From the NCBI GenBank assembly GCA_023525715.1, contig CM042016.1:65859382-65923381 (forward strand): a stretch of DNA of 64,000 bases, written 5' to 3'. Below, one piece after another: positions 24,626 through 38,226 of this stretch. The first letter of the stretch is position 1; each line of letters starts with the position of its first letter. This DNA comes from Cichorium intybus. Its lineage: Eukaryota; Streptophyta; Magnoliopsida; Asterales; Asteraceae. Position numbers and translations under genes: made by a program. The notes under the pieces are model-generated. The model was not told the DNA's origin. It saw nothing but the letters and a program-made list of their open reading frames with translations, and did not search any database.

Positions 24626-25370
24626 GAAGCTGTCACACCCCCGGCCAGTGGCGGAATCACCGAGCGGTAATCACGGTAAACAGTTTGTTATCACAACCAT
24701 TGCACAATATCAATATTAAACAAACATTTTATATATATCAGAGTAATATTACATTGTGACCCAACGTTTGAGAAACACGTTGCCCGATTATTTTAATACA
24801 CGAAGCTATATGATTTATTGCGCAGACCAAAAAGTTCCTATAGTTCCGTTTGCTCAAAACCCTCAACATCTTTAATTGTTTCCTGGGAACAGAATATCAC
24901 TTTGAAAAGTCAACATAAAGTTGGTGAGTTTACAGGTTTTGATGAAAAATTCGGGTATCTCCGCTGTGTAAAAAAAATATAACCTTTTTATAAAGCTGTT
25001 GATATTTATATATTAATTTATGGTATTTCCCATGGACCGATCCCACGAACCGAGCTACAGTGCTACTTAGAGCCTTATAACCGACCTATCCAGGCATAAA
25101 ATGGCCCCTCTTGACGTTTTGTCAGACGTCGACAGTGTACTCGAGATGTCAACACCCAAGACAGTTCAGAAGAGTCGTATATATCGACCACATGGCTGAG
25201 TTTGCCTAACTGTATACGTATACCTGACCTCTCTAGACCTTCCTTCAGAAGGTTAACGGTTATAAGTCTAGGGGACTTATGATAATAACTCTAGTACCGC
25301 AATGAGCTTTTGTTGTTCGCGTATAAGTAATTTTTGAATATTTGTTTTATAAACAAAGTATACCTTATAT

Positions 25371-25373
<3 letters not shown>

Positions 25374-25462
<89 letters not shown>
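25374..25462. repeat. (TA)n tract, left half
   Basis: The TA array of the Gypsy LTR, cut by the Copia insertion; the other part is at 31240-31520. Confidence 0.9.
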
Positions 25463-25463
<1 letters not shown>

Positions 25464-26226
25464 GAAGGGTTTTCTAGCAAACAATGAACACAAAATACCT
25501 ATGGTTCACATGCAACCCTAGAAAGATCTATGTTTTCTTCTATGAAGATAATAAACTAATATCTAAAGGCCAACAATTATTTCTAAAGATTAAATCAGAA
25601 GAACCAACCTTTGAATCTTGTTCTTGAATCTAGCAGCAAAAGTATCCTGCCTCAGATGCAAGTCATACCCACAGCAATGGAGAAGACAGTCCAGCAGAGT
25701 AATCACAGTGAGAATTGGCGTGAATAATGGGGAGCCAGAGGGTTCCTTTTATAGCCTCCTAGGGTTACACCTGAAACCCTAAGGAGCCTCCAAGTGGGCA
25801 AGCCTGTTGACCACTTGGACCAGATCCCTAAACCCTAATTAGGGTTTTCGCCAACCCTAGAGAAGCCTCCAAGGGTGGCGCTACTTTTGGCCCTGGACTT
25901 CTCTTTGTCAGTTATTCAACTATTGAATAAATACAAACTAGTCCTCACACTTTTAATTAATTAATTTAATCACTAAATTAAATCCAATTAATTCTAGATT
26001 AAATCTCAATTAATTATTATAGTTTCTAATTAATATATCAACACTTAAATATATTAATAAACCATTTAATTAACCCTATTGATTTATTACACAATTAATA
26101 AATCAACCTTTTACTCTACTGAACTCTATCCTGACCTCCAGCTATGAGGGCAACCCAAATGGACTTTGCTTCAATTAACAAGATAAATATAGTTGTAAAG
26201 TCATGGCTTAGACACCTAATCCAACA
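25463..26226 (-). repeat. 3' LTR of the young Copia element
   Basis: TGAAGGGTTTTCTAGC to GACACCTAATCCAACA, followed by the reversed polypurine tract GTCTCCCACTTGG (26227-26239). Confidence 0.95.
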
Positions 26227-28836
26227 GTCTCCCACTTGGATAAGTCTATGACTTTAATTTATCTTCTGATTAATAAACAACCTGCAGCTTCCTAGAAACT
26301 GCTGCCGAACTCTGACCTAGTCAGTTCCGTCCAAAGATAAGTGATCATATGATCCTTCGTCCAACAAGATATTTTCAGACACGAGACATGGATTGAGATC
26401 AATCTCTGTCCGATACTCTGTTTCCCGATTTCCGATTCTGCTTATGACTTTCAGCAATACTCCCACTGGCTTTGACACGGTTATGGACTATTTACAAAAT
26501 CCAGAGCATATGGCACATTTTGAGAATCCAAACCTTTCTGACATCTTAATGGAAATCTTTCAGCCCATTCTCAAAACCCAATCCTTTGGCATATTTCGAG
26601 AATCTGAATATCCTTTCTTGCGAGATGCCCACGGGGAAATCCCGGGCCCATGTACCTTTATACTGGCATATTCTTTGTGAGTCCCTATTAGTGTGCCGGT
26701 GATCCACACGCGCTCCACTAACGACTTACAATATGCAGTATCCTTTCAGATTTCATCTTTTATTGAGAGCGCTTCTCTCGACCAGATGTTCTGAAGGTAC
26801 GTTTTTGTCCATGTTGGTTTCTTTTGATGATTACTCCCACTGGTTTTAAGACTAGTTGTAAAATCAATCAAACTGTCACATAGACTGTATCTCGTCCTAA
26901 AGTTCTCTTAATTGGCAGCAACCGGGCTCACCAATGCTTCAAAGTAGTCGGATTGAAAATCCGTACCAACTATAGTGTTTTACCACTATTTGGTATGTCA
27001 CCCCGATCATAACTACTTATGACGGTGATCTGTACTACTGGTCAAGAGAAGGTTATATCAGTATTAAAACAAAAATCTGATTTCTGCTCTAAGCCTAGTG
27101 GTGACTAAAGGTTCTTTCACTTGGCCAATCCTGAACTCATTCAGGATTGTCCCAACTCCCACTGTCTTCTTAGAATATGAGTTCTTTCTAAAAGAGCTCT
27201 TTCTCTTCCAGATACAGCGGGATAGCCAGTGAAACGACATTTCTGATTAGGTTCAGGCCAGTCATGAGGTTCGGACGAACACTACAAGACCCTGGACCTT
27301 TAATGTACAAGTGGGACAATCCCAGCTTTACATTTCAGACAATGTCTGCAAAACCTACTTAGTCGAAGGATGTGGTTAGAATATGATCTGACTGGTTTAG
27401 TGTTTAATTTACCGGGAACTAATTGGCAATGTATTTCACACATTGAGGATCGAACTCTTTCGACCAACGCTCCATCATCTTCCCTAAGACACATTATAAC
27501 TATTAATGTTCTTGGAAGAGAATAAACTGTGAAACATTTTCCCCAGTTTATGATGTCACTCAGGTTCTGTAGATCTCGTACTTCCTTTGAAGTCCTTGAA
27601 CTGTTCAAGGATTCAATCCAATCGCTTATTCTGATAAGCGAAGTCATATTCGTCATACCGAATGACAAATATTGTAAAGTACAAACAATTGTGTGCTATT
27701 TGAAGATTCGAGCAATACACATAAACTGATGTGTCCGTTGCTCCTAATCTCAATGTCTTTTACATCTCTATGTAAACTTATGACTTTGTTAATTCTGTTC
27801 AAGACTTGCAATCTTCAGTTGACTCTGAGTCAGCTGATTCCAAAATCCTATCCTTTGGATCTTTGGGTGATTCATTTCTTGCCACATGTGCTTTATAAGG
27901 AACTTAATCATCATTTGACTCTAAGCCAAATGATTCCAAAGTCCTGTCCAACTGGATCTTTGGTTGATTCATTTCTCAGCACATTAAGAACTCAACTCAT
28001 CAAGTGACTCTAAGTCAAGTGATTCCAAAGTCCTGTCTAACTGGACCTTTGGTTGAATTGATTCTTACAACATTTATCTTAACAATCATAAGGGACACAA
28101 TTCCTAAAATCCAAACACTTTGGATGGATTAATATTTAAGTTATTACTAATTATGCATTCAACACAATCATACAACATTTCAAGGATATTTCAAACAACA
28201 TGTGTTAAAAGAAAATTGACAATTTTATTAAAAAAAATCCTTGAACAATGTATTATATGATACACAATGTTATACGCATCTAATAAGCTAATAACATGAT
28301 TTCAATATCTAACTAAACTCTAAAACTGCATGAGCTTCAGATCCAATCTGAATATGCTCCTATGCAACAACATCCCACATCCTACAGAGTCCATGCATAC
28401 AGAGAATGTGAGAAACACATCCTGTATCAAGGAATTAAGGATCAGGTGTTTTGAGTTTTAAGATATTCCTGAGTTGCCAAACTATTCGGCTTCGGAGCAT
28501 TTTCCAATCTTTCCGTGACTGTGTCTTACCCTGTGGATTCCCAGTTTGAAACATCGAGGAACCGGTCCAGACGATCTGGATCATTTCTTGATGTGTCCTA
28601 CTACTAGACTCAATCCCGAAGCAGCTGAATCAATGGAACTATGCTTCTCTATGAACGACTCATACAGAGTCAACATTGAATGCATATCCACGATTGTCCT
28701 GTCTGGTTTCCCTTCTTGTACATCAGGATGAACAGATCAGCGAGTCGAGCTAATGCTTTAACTCCCGATCAAAAGGGGACCAAATTTATACAGTTCACCT
28801 ATGTTTCTCTCAGTCTTGAGAACATGTGAACCGGTG
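26227..28836 (-). other. Degenerate internal region of the young Copia element
   Basis: No usable ORF. The first 250 bases match the Copia 3' non-coding region. Scattered CTCCCACTG-type bits and short pol-like echoes suggest rearranged remnants. 27790-28080 contains three to four copies of an AAGTCCTGTCYAACTGGA-like unit about 65-100 bases apart. Confidence 0.5.
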
Positions 28837-29241
28837 CTACTTCCTGCACACTTCAAACTCTTTGAAGATCTTAGTTCGTCCTTTATCAACCAGTTCATGG
28901 AACCTTTCCACAACTAGATGTGTTAACTTATCTGACCCCAGGAATTCTAAATTCCTGCGGAACTCGGGGTCAATGATCAATAGTATTAGACAACGAACTT
29001 TCCTTGACTTAACAATCAAGGAGTCATGCTCATCACAAGCTACAGTGTGATGTCATGCTCTGGGAAGCGGACACTTAGTCAGATATGGCTTGTCACCAAA
29101 ATAGAGAACTATTCTCTATTTATGAAGCCATACCATATAGTTAAGGCCAGTCAGCCTTTCCATATTTAGCAGGTGCTTTCTGATGCTCTCAGAAGTGGGT
29201 GAAGGAGGAGAGGGAGGAGAATAGACACTTGATTCAGACAT
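28837..29241 (-). pseudogene. Gag start remnant of the young Copia element
   Basis: From ATG at 29239-29241 the - strand encodes a Ser/Pro-rich start (SPPSPPSPTSES), then LLNMERLTGLNYMVWLHK, the LxGxNYxxW region of Copia gags. An in-frame TAG follows. Later codons give DPEFRRNLEFLG and LVVERFHELVDKGRTKIFKE, helical gag-like sequence. Several stops make it non-functional. Leader homology before the ATG supports this start. Confidence 0.6.
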
Positions 29242-30460
29242 CTACAATACACAGAATTTTATTAGTTAAATTAATCCCTTTTAAATAATTACCCAATATA
29301 TTATTTATTAAGGCTAGGACCCAAAATACCCCAACTATGGTGTGAAGAGGGATGCCGTAATCACAACATAATGGTCATTAAGGTAGATAATGCACTTATC
29401 AATTTCATCTTATGAAATTCCTAGATCTGTTGAGACACATTGAACTGTTCAATGGCATGTTTAGTCTCGGATGTGCCCCACTGTTTGTGACTGGGATGCC
29501 GAGGATCACAAACCGGGTGTGAATAACCATGCGAATTCGCTCGGTACTCTCGAAGTCAATTGTCATCTCTAATTAACGTGCCGGTTAACCACACGCGCTC
29601 CGTTAATAATGACAAAATCGAGAAACCCATTGCGACTCTTTGCGGACCCCAATTGGCGTGCCGGTAAACCACACACGCTCCACCAACGTTCCACAAAGTG
29701 CAATGTGCAATTCCATGGATTAGCACCAATTCACATTTTTATCCTAAAGTAACTAGATTGGGATTTGTTCAAAGTTCTAGTACTTTCAATTATAGCATTA
29801 TACTTTTAAGAGGCTTAGCGGTTCTATCAAACCCGTTCGGCTAACGACACTCGACTGACCAGGAGAGCGGTGGGTAAGAGTAGATACCCATTAGACTAAC
29901 ATTTTATAGTCAGTCGCCTTATACCCTCTTTATAGGACAGTTTTGTGAATGAGGCCTACTAGCGGTAAGACTAACCAATTTTCTTATATATAAATAATTA
30001 ACCTTTAATCATAAATATATAAGATATATTTTAATCTTATTAAAATATTTTAGAATTAATTTTCTGAGAATTTTCGCAAATTTATTTCTATTTTTCGAAA
30101 ATTTTAATTAATTCTTTAAGCTGATTTAATTTATCTTTTAATTAAACAATTAATTAAATTAATTAAATCTAAGATAGATATTATAAATTAATCAAATTAA
30201 TTTTCTATCTAGAAACCTAGTAGGTCGAAATTTGCATGCAAGGCAATTAGGGTTCCAGTTATTCAATTTCGTAAACTACCAAAAATAACAACCAACTAAA
30301 CAAGGCAAGCAAATCAAAGAGGAAACAAGGGGTGGCGGCTAGGGTTAGGAAACCCTAGCCTAGATTTCGACCAAAGCCTCATCCAAGAGGTATTTTTCGC
30401 ACAAAACCTCAAGGCAAACATAAATTAAGCAGTTTATATCAAACACAAGAAAACAGCCTA
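29242..30460 (-). other. Leader of the young Copia element
   Basis: Closely follows the leader of the full-length Copia element (15878-17135), block by block, including the paired 'gtgccggt' motifs and the 'agcggtgggtaagagtagatac' block. No ORF. Confidence 0.75.
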
Positions 30461-30473
30461 AGCTCTGATACCA
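30461..30473 (-). other. Primer-binding site (initiator Met tRNA)
   Basis: Reads TGGTATCAGAGCT on the - strand, an exact 12-base match to the plant initiator-Met PBS, one base from the LTR. Confidence 0.92.
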
Positions 30474-30474
30474 C

Positions 30475-31239
30475 TGAAGGGTTTTCTAGCAAACAATGAA
30501 CACAAAATACCTATGGTTCACATGCAACCCTAGAAAGATCTATGTTTTCTTCTATGAAGATAATAAACTAATATCTAAAGGCCAACAATTATTTCTAAAG
30601 ATTAAATCAGAAGAACCAACCTTTGAATATTGTTCTTGAAGCTAGCAGCAAAAGTATCCTGCCTCAGATGCAAGTCATACCCACAGCAATGGAGAAGACA
30701 GTCCAGCAGAGTAATCACAGTGAGAATTGGCGTGAATAATGGGGAGCCAGAGGGTTCCTTTTATAGCCTCCTAGGGTTACACCTGAAACCCTAAGGAGCC
30801 TCCAAGTGGGCAAGCCTGTTGACCACTTGGACCAGATCCCTAAACCCTAATTAGGGTTTTCGCCAACCCTAGAGAAGCCTCCAAGGGTGGCGCCACTTTT
30901 GGCCCCTGGACTTCTCTTTGTCAGTTATTCAACTATTGAATAAATACAAACTAGTCCTCACACTTTTAATTAATTAATTTAATCACTAAATTAAATCCAA
31001 TTAATTCTAGATTAAATCTCAATTAATTATTATAGTTTCTAATTAATATATCAACACTTAAATATATTAATAAACCATTTAATTAACCCTATTGATTTAT
31101 TACACAATTAATAAATCAACCTTTTACTCTACTGAACTCTATCCTGACCTCCAGCTATGAGGGCAACCCAAATGGACTTTGCTTCAATTAACAAGACAAA
31201 TATAGTTGTAAAGTCATGGCTTAGACACCTAATCCAACA
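30475..31239 (-). repeat. 5' LTR of the young Copia element
   Basis: Direct repeat of 25463-26226. Carries a - strand TATA box, CTATAAAAGG at 30757-30766. Confidence 0.95.
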
Positions 31240-31523
<284 letters not shown>

Positions 31524-32262
31524 CGTATCGCTTAATTAAAAGTGTATCAAAGTATATATTTTTAGCGTTTAACGTATCATAACAATATGTTTACTTTTCG
31601 TAATTCATCATAATAATATTCTTATTATCTTCTATAATAACAATAGTATTATTTCATTATTTTTATCAACATATATTGTAATATTTCAAGCTTTAGAGAT
31701 GATACCCTCAACTTATAATAAACGTAATTAGAAACAAATATATCTTATTTTGACATGTATTCCCCCTATATTTGAAAATAATAACAGCGATAAAAACGAG
31801 GGGCAGGTAAACTCACCGTAGGGTGTTCGCGGAATTTTTCCGAAAAAGCGGAGCGGCGGTCGACGGCGGCGGACGGTGGCGAAGGGAGGTGGTGATTGAA
31901 AGTAGAGGAAAGAGTGGTGATGATGATGGAGAAGTCTCCTCCTCCATCCTATTTATATACTAATTCCAAATCCTGGCCTCAAAAAACGTGTCGCCACCTC
32001 GTGTCGGTGTGTCGCGCATGCGTCGTCCGATGGCATGCATCGCGACATGCAGCTAGTAAGTGTTGCACATGCGTGGTGACACATGGCACACATGCGTTGC
32101 TCCACATGGCGCGTTTGTGTCCAAGTTCTTGGTATTTGTGCCGTCGGAGATTCGTATGAATATTTTGTTGACACCAAAACGTGCGAAATTTTACAACGTT
32201 CGATTTGATATAAAATTTTTGTGTTTACGACTCTCGGTTGTCGCATATTTTTTAATTGAATT

Positions 32263-32265
<3 letters not shown>

Positions 32266-32319
<54 letters not shown>
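32266..32319. repeat. (TA)n microsatellite in Gypsy LTR
   Basis: A second TA tract of the LTR; its counterpart in the sister LTR is 35610-35690. Confidence 0.9.
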
Positions 32320-32324
<5 letters not shown>

Positions 32325-32555
32325 ACGTTTAAGAAAATATTGATTTGTCGTTTTCGGATAATTATAACTTTGTCATATGATATTCATTTTTGACGTTCTT
32401 TATGTCATATTGTTTGCTTTTTCAAGTAGTATTTGTTTAACTTATCATAACACTAATATGACACATCGATTGTTAAAACAATACCTTACATATTCTGTTG
32501 GTCGTTATTACGTGTTCAGGGCTACGTTTAGGTGTCGGATTTTACAACTGTCACA

Positions 32556-33773
32556 TCCTCACCCCGTTAACAGAAATTTCGTCCCGAAATTTAGCTTGCT
32601 CTAATGGTTGAAGTGACATCGATGAATAAGTGTGGGTACTTCTGTTTCATTTGATCTTCTCGTTCCTAGGTAAATTTTGGACCTCGTCTAGAGTTCCATC
32701 GAACTTTTACTATAGGGATACGGCTTTGTTTAAGTTTCTTGATTGGCTAAAGCTAAGGCAACTCTTTCTGCAACAAGTGCCTCGACTGTTGCAGAATTGA
32801 ACAAAGGGGTGTTCACTCCTATCGATGGGATTGGATTTGTAGTTGGTGGGGTTGGATTTGGAATTCGTCAGAAACGACTCGGAGTGGTTCGTGATTTCCT
32901 AATTGGTACATATTTAGGTTCCAAACTTGGGAAATCGGATGATTTCGGGTACTACGTCGGGGAGGCATGTTTGTGTTTTGGTTAGATAATATAAGATTTA
33001 AATGTTTAAAATTTAATTTACGTAAAAACACTTAATAATAATATTATATATGCGTCATAATTTTGTACATCATTCTACAAAAAGCGTTATCCGATAATTA
33101 TTACCCATTATCTTACATTCATCCATTCACTACTTCGATTATGCCTACTTTTATTTTTACATATATGCGCTATAATGAAAGCTTGCTGCTAGAGGAAGTG
33201 GGAATAGTCGTAGAGGTTCCCTGACGTGTAGTCTGCTAAGGGTACGTACTCATTGTATGATATTATCGAGTTAGCTTGCTGATGTATTACGAAGTCTTCA
33301 TTTTCGATTGGATCCATGGGTGCTTACCAAACGAAAAGAAAGTTTTTCAAGATTTTTGGAAATAACTAAGGAAAGTCGCAGATAGCGTAATACGTATAAT
33401 TATTCGTATTTGTATATGTATCCTATCAGTGACGTTCCTAAAATTTTTAAAATTTCTAAAGGTATTGATTATTTCCTTATTGGTTTGCGACATCATTTTG
33501 TCAGACCCTTTCGGTAACTCCATTCAATAATGCATGAAAGAGGCGGGGGGATGGTAGGCGCTAGGCTCTTTAACAACCGGCCCCCTTAGGAAAGATTAAG
33601 GACCCTGCTATACCTCTTTAGAGAAAAATAAGAATGGATGAGCCTAGTCATCATTTGACTAATGATGTCAAGTATTATAATATATATATTTTAGCTTTAT
33701 AGAACCTATGACTATAGTTATAATACCCTATGATTTACTTAATTCTCTATAGTCAATGGCTCTGATACATATC
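32556..33773 (-). pseudogene. Deleted internal region of the Gypsy element (pol end, gag/leader start)
   Basis: On the - strand, upstream of the 3' LTR, the codons give MKQKYPHLFIDV, a match to the C-terminal end of Gypsy pol after the chromodomain (WEDxxxxxxxYPxLF). Then come the GGGACGAAATTTC motif and the purine tract. Everything between this and leader-like sequence near the PBS (33758-33769) is lost, about 4 kb by comparison with complete chromoviruses. The + strand frame at 32743-32985 is Gly/Val-rich and has no recognised domain. Confidence 0.6.
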
Positions 33774-34792
33774 TGTCACACCCCCGGCCAGTGGCGCAAT
33801 CACCGAGCGATAATGACGGTAAACAGTTTGTTATCACAACCATTGCACAATTTCAATTTCAAACAAACATATTATATATTAAACAATCACGGAACGGTAA
33901 TGACGGTAAACAGTTTGTTATCACAACCATTGCACAATTTCAATATTAAACAAACATTTTATATATATCAGAGTAATGTTACATTGTAACCCAACGTTTG
34001 AGAAAAACATTGCCCGATTATTTTAATACATGAAGCTATATGATTTATTGCGCAAACCAAAAAGTTACTACAGTTCCGTTTGCTCAAAACCCTCGACATC
34101 TTTAATTGTTTCCTGGGAACACAATATCACTTTGAAAAGTCAACATAAAGTTGGTGAGTTTACAGGTTTTGATGAAAAATTCGGGTATCTCTGTTGTTTA
34201 AAAAAAATATAACCTTTTTATAAAGCTGTTGATATTTATATATTAATTTATGGTATTTCCCACGAACCGAGCTATAGTGCTACTTAGAGCCTTATAACCG
34301 AGATATCCTGGCGTAAAATGGCCCCTCTTGACGTTTTGTCAGACGTCGACAGTGTACTCGAGATGTCAACACCCAAGACAATTCGGGTATCTCCCCTGTT
34401 TAAAAAAAATATAACCTTTTTATAAAGCTGTTGATATTTATATATTAATTTATGGTATTTCCCACGAACCGAGCTACAGTGCTACTTAGAGCCTTATAAC
34501 CGAGCTATCCTAGCGTAAAATGGCCCCTCTTGACGTTTTGTCTGACGTCGCCAGTGTACTCGAGATGTCAACACCCAAGACAGTTCAGAAGAGTCGTATA
34601 TATCGACCACATGTGTGAGTTTGCCTAACTGTATACGTATACATGACCTCTCTAGCCCTTCCTTCAGAAGGTTAACGGTTATAAGTCTAGGGGACTTATG
34701 ACAATAACTCTAGTACCGCAATGAGCTTTTGTTGTTCGCATATAAGTAATTTTTGTATATTTGTTTTATAAACAAAGTATACCTTATATAAA

Positions 34793-34794
<2 letters not shown>

Positions 34795-34866
<72 letters not shown>
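34795..34866. repeat. (TA)n microsatellite in Gypsy LTR
   Basis: About 70 bases, the position at which the sister LTR received the young Copia element. Confidence 0.9.
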
Positions 34867-34868
<2 letters not shown>

Positions 34869-35605
34869 CGTATCCCTTAATTAAAAGTGTATCAAAGTAT
34901 ATATTTTTAGCGTTTAACGTATCGTAACAATATGTTTACTTTTCGTAATTCATCATAATATCATTATTATTATCTTCTATAATAACAATAGTATTATTTT
35001 ATTATTTTTATCAACATATATTGTAATATTTCATGCTTTAGAGATGATACCTTTCACTTATAATAAACGTAATTAAAAACAAATATATCTTATTTTGACA
35101 TGTATTCCCCCCTATATTTGAAAATAATAAAGCGATAAAAACGAGGGGCCGTAAACTCACCGTAGGGTGTTCGCGGAATTTTTCCGAAAAAGCGGAGCGG
35201 CGGTCGACGGCGGCGGACGGTGGCGAAAGGATGTGGTGATTGAAAGTAGAGGAAAGAGTGGTGGTGATGATGGAGAAGTCTCCTCCTCCATCCTATTTAT
35301 ACTAGTTCCAAATCCTGGCCTCAAAAAACGTGTCGCCACCTCGTGCCGGTGTGTCGCGCATGCGTCGTTCGATGGCATGCGTCGCGACATGCAGCTAGTA
35401 AGTGTTGCACATGCGTGGTGACACATGGCACACATGCGTTGCTCCACATGGCGCGTTTGTGTCCAAGTTCTCGGTATTTTTGTCGTCGGAGATTCGTATG
35501 AAAATTTTGTTGACACCAAAACGTGCGAAATTTTACGACGTTCGATTTGATATAAAATTTTTGTGTTTACGACTCTTGGTTGTCGCATATTTTTTTAATT
35601 GAATT

Positions 35606-35609
<4 letters not shown>

Positions 35610-35690
<81 letters not shown>
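35610..35690. repeat. (TA)n microsatellite in Gypsy LTR
   Basis: About 80 bases of TA near the end of the LTR. Confidence 0.9.
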
Positions 35691-35695
<5 letters not shown>

Positions 35696-36114
35696 ACGTT
35701 TAAGAAAATATTGATTTGTCATTTTCGGATAATTATAACTTTGTCATATGATATCCATTTTTGACGTTCTTTATGTCAAATTGTTTGCTTTTTCAAGTAG
35801 TATTTGTTTAACATATCATAACACTAATATGACACATCGATTGTTAAAACAATACCTTATATATTCTGTTGGTCGTTATTACGTGTTCAGGGCTACGTTT
35901 AGGTGTCGAATTTTACAATTGTGACAGAAGCACAAGTCAAGGGGGACTACTACTTTAAACTAAAGTGCTGACACACCGATCCGGTCAAACAATAAAAGAC
36001 CAAAACCAAACTACCGATGGGTACCAAAGGGCCAACATTCAAAGTCATTTCATAATTCTGTTAATTCTTCATTCTTATTTGATAAGCAGGATATGTCATA
36101 GAAGTGTGTGAAGT

Positions 36115-36357
36115 GTGCGGATAGCAATGGTCAACCCAGCTTCCGAATGGACTGGGTTCCTAAGACCAATTTATTCCGCACGTGTACAGGAGCATCTACG
36201 GAGGAATATCTTTGGACCTCGGTTTGTTGATAGTAGCTGTTCTAAGCACATGATCGGAGACATCTCTCTAGCGTACAACATTCAAATCATTAAAGGAGAG
36301 TTTGTGTCCTTTACGGGAGGGGAGAGGGAAAGGATCACTCATGGGGATCGCCCTTAA
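36115..36357 (+). pseudogene. Copia protease remnant (SIRE-like)
   Basis: Follows the gag tail that resumes at 35932. It contains FVDSSCSKHMIGDISLAYNI, equivalent to the Copia protease active site VDSGCSxHMTGD. The Gly of DSGC is Ser, so the site reads DSSC and should be inactive. A few residues further (NDVLKFEKV in another frame) the homology stops, and no integrase follows. The deletion from here to the 3' region makes the element non-autonomous. Confidence 0.7.
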
Positions 36358-36399
36358 TGATGTGTTGAAATTTGAAAAGGTAACGCCATTTCAAACTAG

Positions 36400-38226
36400 A
36401 TATGATACGTTTCACTGACTGTTAAATCAGTTCTGTAAATATTTTTTTTATTTTATTTTTTTTTAGATTAAATTTGTTCATGTTTTAATTCCGCTTTTCT
36501 TCTGATGCACAAATTTAGGGGGAGAAGAAAAACAAAACAAAAATCAAAAAATTAAAAAATACAAAAAAATATTTTTCATATTTTTTATAATTTTCATATC
36601 TTTCCTTTCAAAAAATTCAAAAATATGTTTTACTTTTATGTCTTTTCTTTCAAAATTATAACAAGTGGTATTAGAAATTATAGGTATTTACAATTGGTAT
36701 CAAGAAAAACAAAACAAAAAAATTACAAAACTTTATAAGACAAAAGGATTTTTAGATTTTTTATAATTTTCATATCTTTCCTTAAAAATTAAAAAATCCA
36801 AAAACATTATTACCTAATGACGACACACCGAGTTTATACCACTCACTGCTGAGGTAACATTTAAGTGTTTGTGATCCTCATTGACACACCTCAATGAGTG
36901 TGAAGCACTGACAACCGCTTCTCAACCAATCTAAGGTGTTTCTTGTGTAACACCAATTTCTAGACACTTTGAGAGAAACCACTCGAAGTTGAGAGTTCAA
37001 AAGTCTGTGCCGATGGTTAGACTGCATACCGTAGTCTATCACACGCACCAATCTACTTTTAACCATCTTTTATAATTTCTGATACAAGAAATATACGATT
37101 TATTACTTTAAACCAAGTAATGATGATATTTCGACATTCTATGCTAATGATCTCTGTTACAACACCAGTAGTAGATGTGAGGCATCAACAACCTTTCTTA
37201 CATACAAAGCTTCTAATTCAAGAATTGGATGATTCAGTGTAATAAACCATACACTGATGACAATTCGAAAGTCTAGCCGATGGGTATGTCTAATAACCAA
37301 GACATATTACACGCTCATACCACTCTTGACCTAAAGTTCTTCTAAATAAGATGTTCGTGACTCAATGTGATATTACATCACATTGATGGAAAATCTAAAT
37401 TTCGGGTCGGTGATCGTTGTTTTTTACAACAATAGCTGTGAGACCCCAACAACTTTACCTGATTCAAAATTGGCACTAGGATGGTATACTCTGCAGAGTT
37501 TGGATACCATTGAACGTCTTGCCAAGAGCCAAGTTGACTTGTCAACTTGAAAACTGCATTGAGATCTTTGATCAAGGATATGCAGGGGCCAAAATCAAAA
37601 CGGCCACGAGTAGTTCTCCGATACTCAAACAATCGCTGTGCGTTCCCTCGGGCTCACATAGATACTGCGAGAAGTGTCATTCTGAGCCAAGGATGAATCC
37701 TTGAACAACTGTGGTGAGAGTTTCTAACTCCGTGACCCACAGGATTTGCTGTCAATGAATCGTATCGAGAAGCACCGGTCAAAAGCAACGTTCAAGAATT
37801 TGGACACAAAGTTTTGTTCCCGAAGAAGGTGAAGCTGAATTCTATGTGAGAAGTTGTTTTGATTCCTCCTCAGTCAACTTATCACTACATCAACACCTGA
37901 AGTGATCAAATGAAGAGATGTTGAGTCAGACTCCAGTCAAAGTCAAGGTCAAATCAAAAGCTGGATGTGTTGATTCAAAACAATTACTATGGCCAAAGGA
38001 ACTTCAAAGCCAAATCCGAAGACAACCTACATCGAAGACAAGTTGTTGCTGCAATGTGCTGAATTCTATCAACATTCACTCCTGTCACCTGCTAAGAGGA
38101 AGGTTTTCCTGCTAAGGAGGAGATTGTCAATTTGAGGGGGATTTTGTTGAAAAATTTTCTGTAGCAGTCAACTGAAGACCAATAGAAGCCTGAAGTTAAA
38201 TGAAAGCATTAAACCAAGAGGGAGAT
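36400..38226 (+). other. Non-coding 3' region of the short-LTR Copia element
   Basis: AT-rich and then mixed sequence without ORFs. A TTTAGGGGGAGAAGAAAA purine tract at about 36517 and a second purine tract before the LTR are typical of SIRE-type elements. 36820-37350 repeats a pattern of a 'cactcact..gatg..' block with loosely similar copies. No envelope-like frame survives. Confidence 0.5.

Larger units (their letters stand above)
25463..31239 (-). mobile_element. Young non-autonomous Copia element
   Basis: LTRs 25463-26226 (764 bp) and 30475-31239 (765 bp), with a perfect target duplication ATACA (25458-25462 and 31240-31244). The LTRs differ at only about five positions by eye, under 1%, so this is the most recent insertion of those with paired LTRs. 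The 4.25-kb internal region has an exact initiator-Met PBS, the conserved leader, a decayed gag start and the polypurine tract. It has no integrase, RT or RNase H that I can recognise. It must have moved using enzymes from a relative, plausibly the family of 10266-17918, which shares leader, PBS, polypurine tract and LTR ends. Confidence 0.92.
33774..35926 (-). repeat. Gypsy 5' LTR with internal duplications
   Basis: 2153 bp, TGTCACACC...TTGTGACA. Compared with the sister LTR it has two extra tandem duplications: about 87 bp (from 33798 and 33885) and about 202 bp (from 34181 and 34383). It includes a GC-rich block (35190-35470) that gives long chance ORFs on both strands. Confidence 0.85.

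Noticed and set aside
27300..28007. Frames of 66-122 codons in the young Copia element
   Set aside because: No gag or pol motif, strands conflict, and repeats explain part of the + frame.
31896..32246. Cys/His-rich frames on both strands, also at 35157-35602
   Set aside because: They lie in a GC-rich block of the Gypsy LTR and appear in both LTR copies with different endpoints; no domain.
32743..33031. Gly/Val-rich + frame and its antisense partner inside the Gypsy interior
   Set aside because: No recognisable motif; the region reads better as decayed pol/leader on the - strand.
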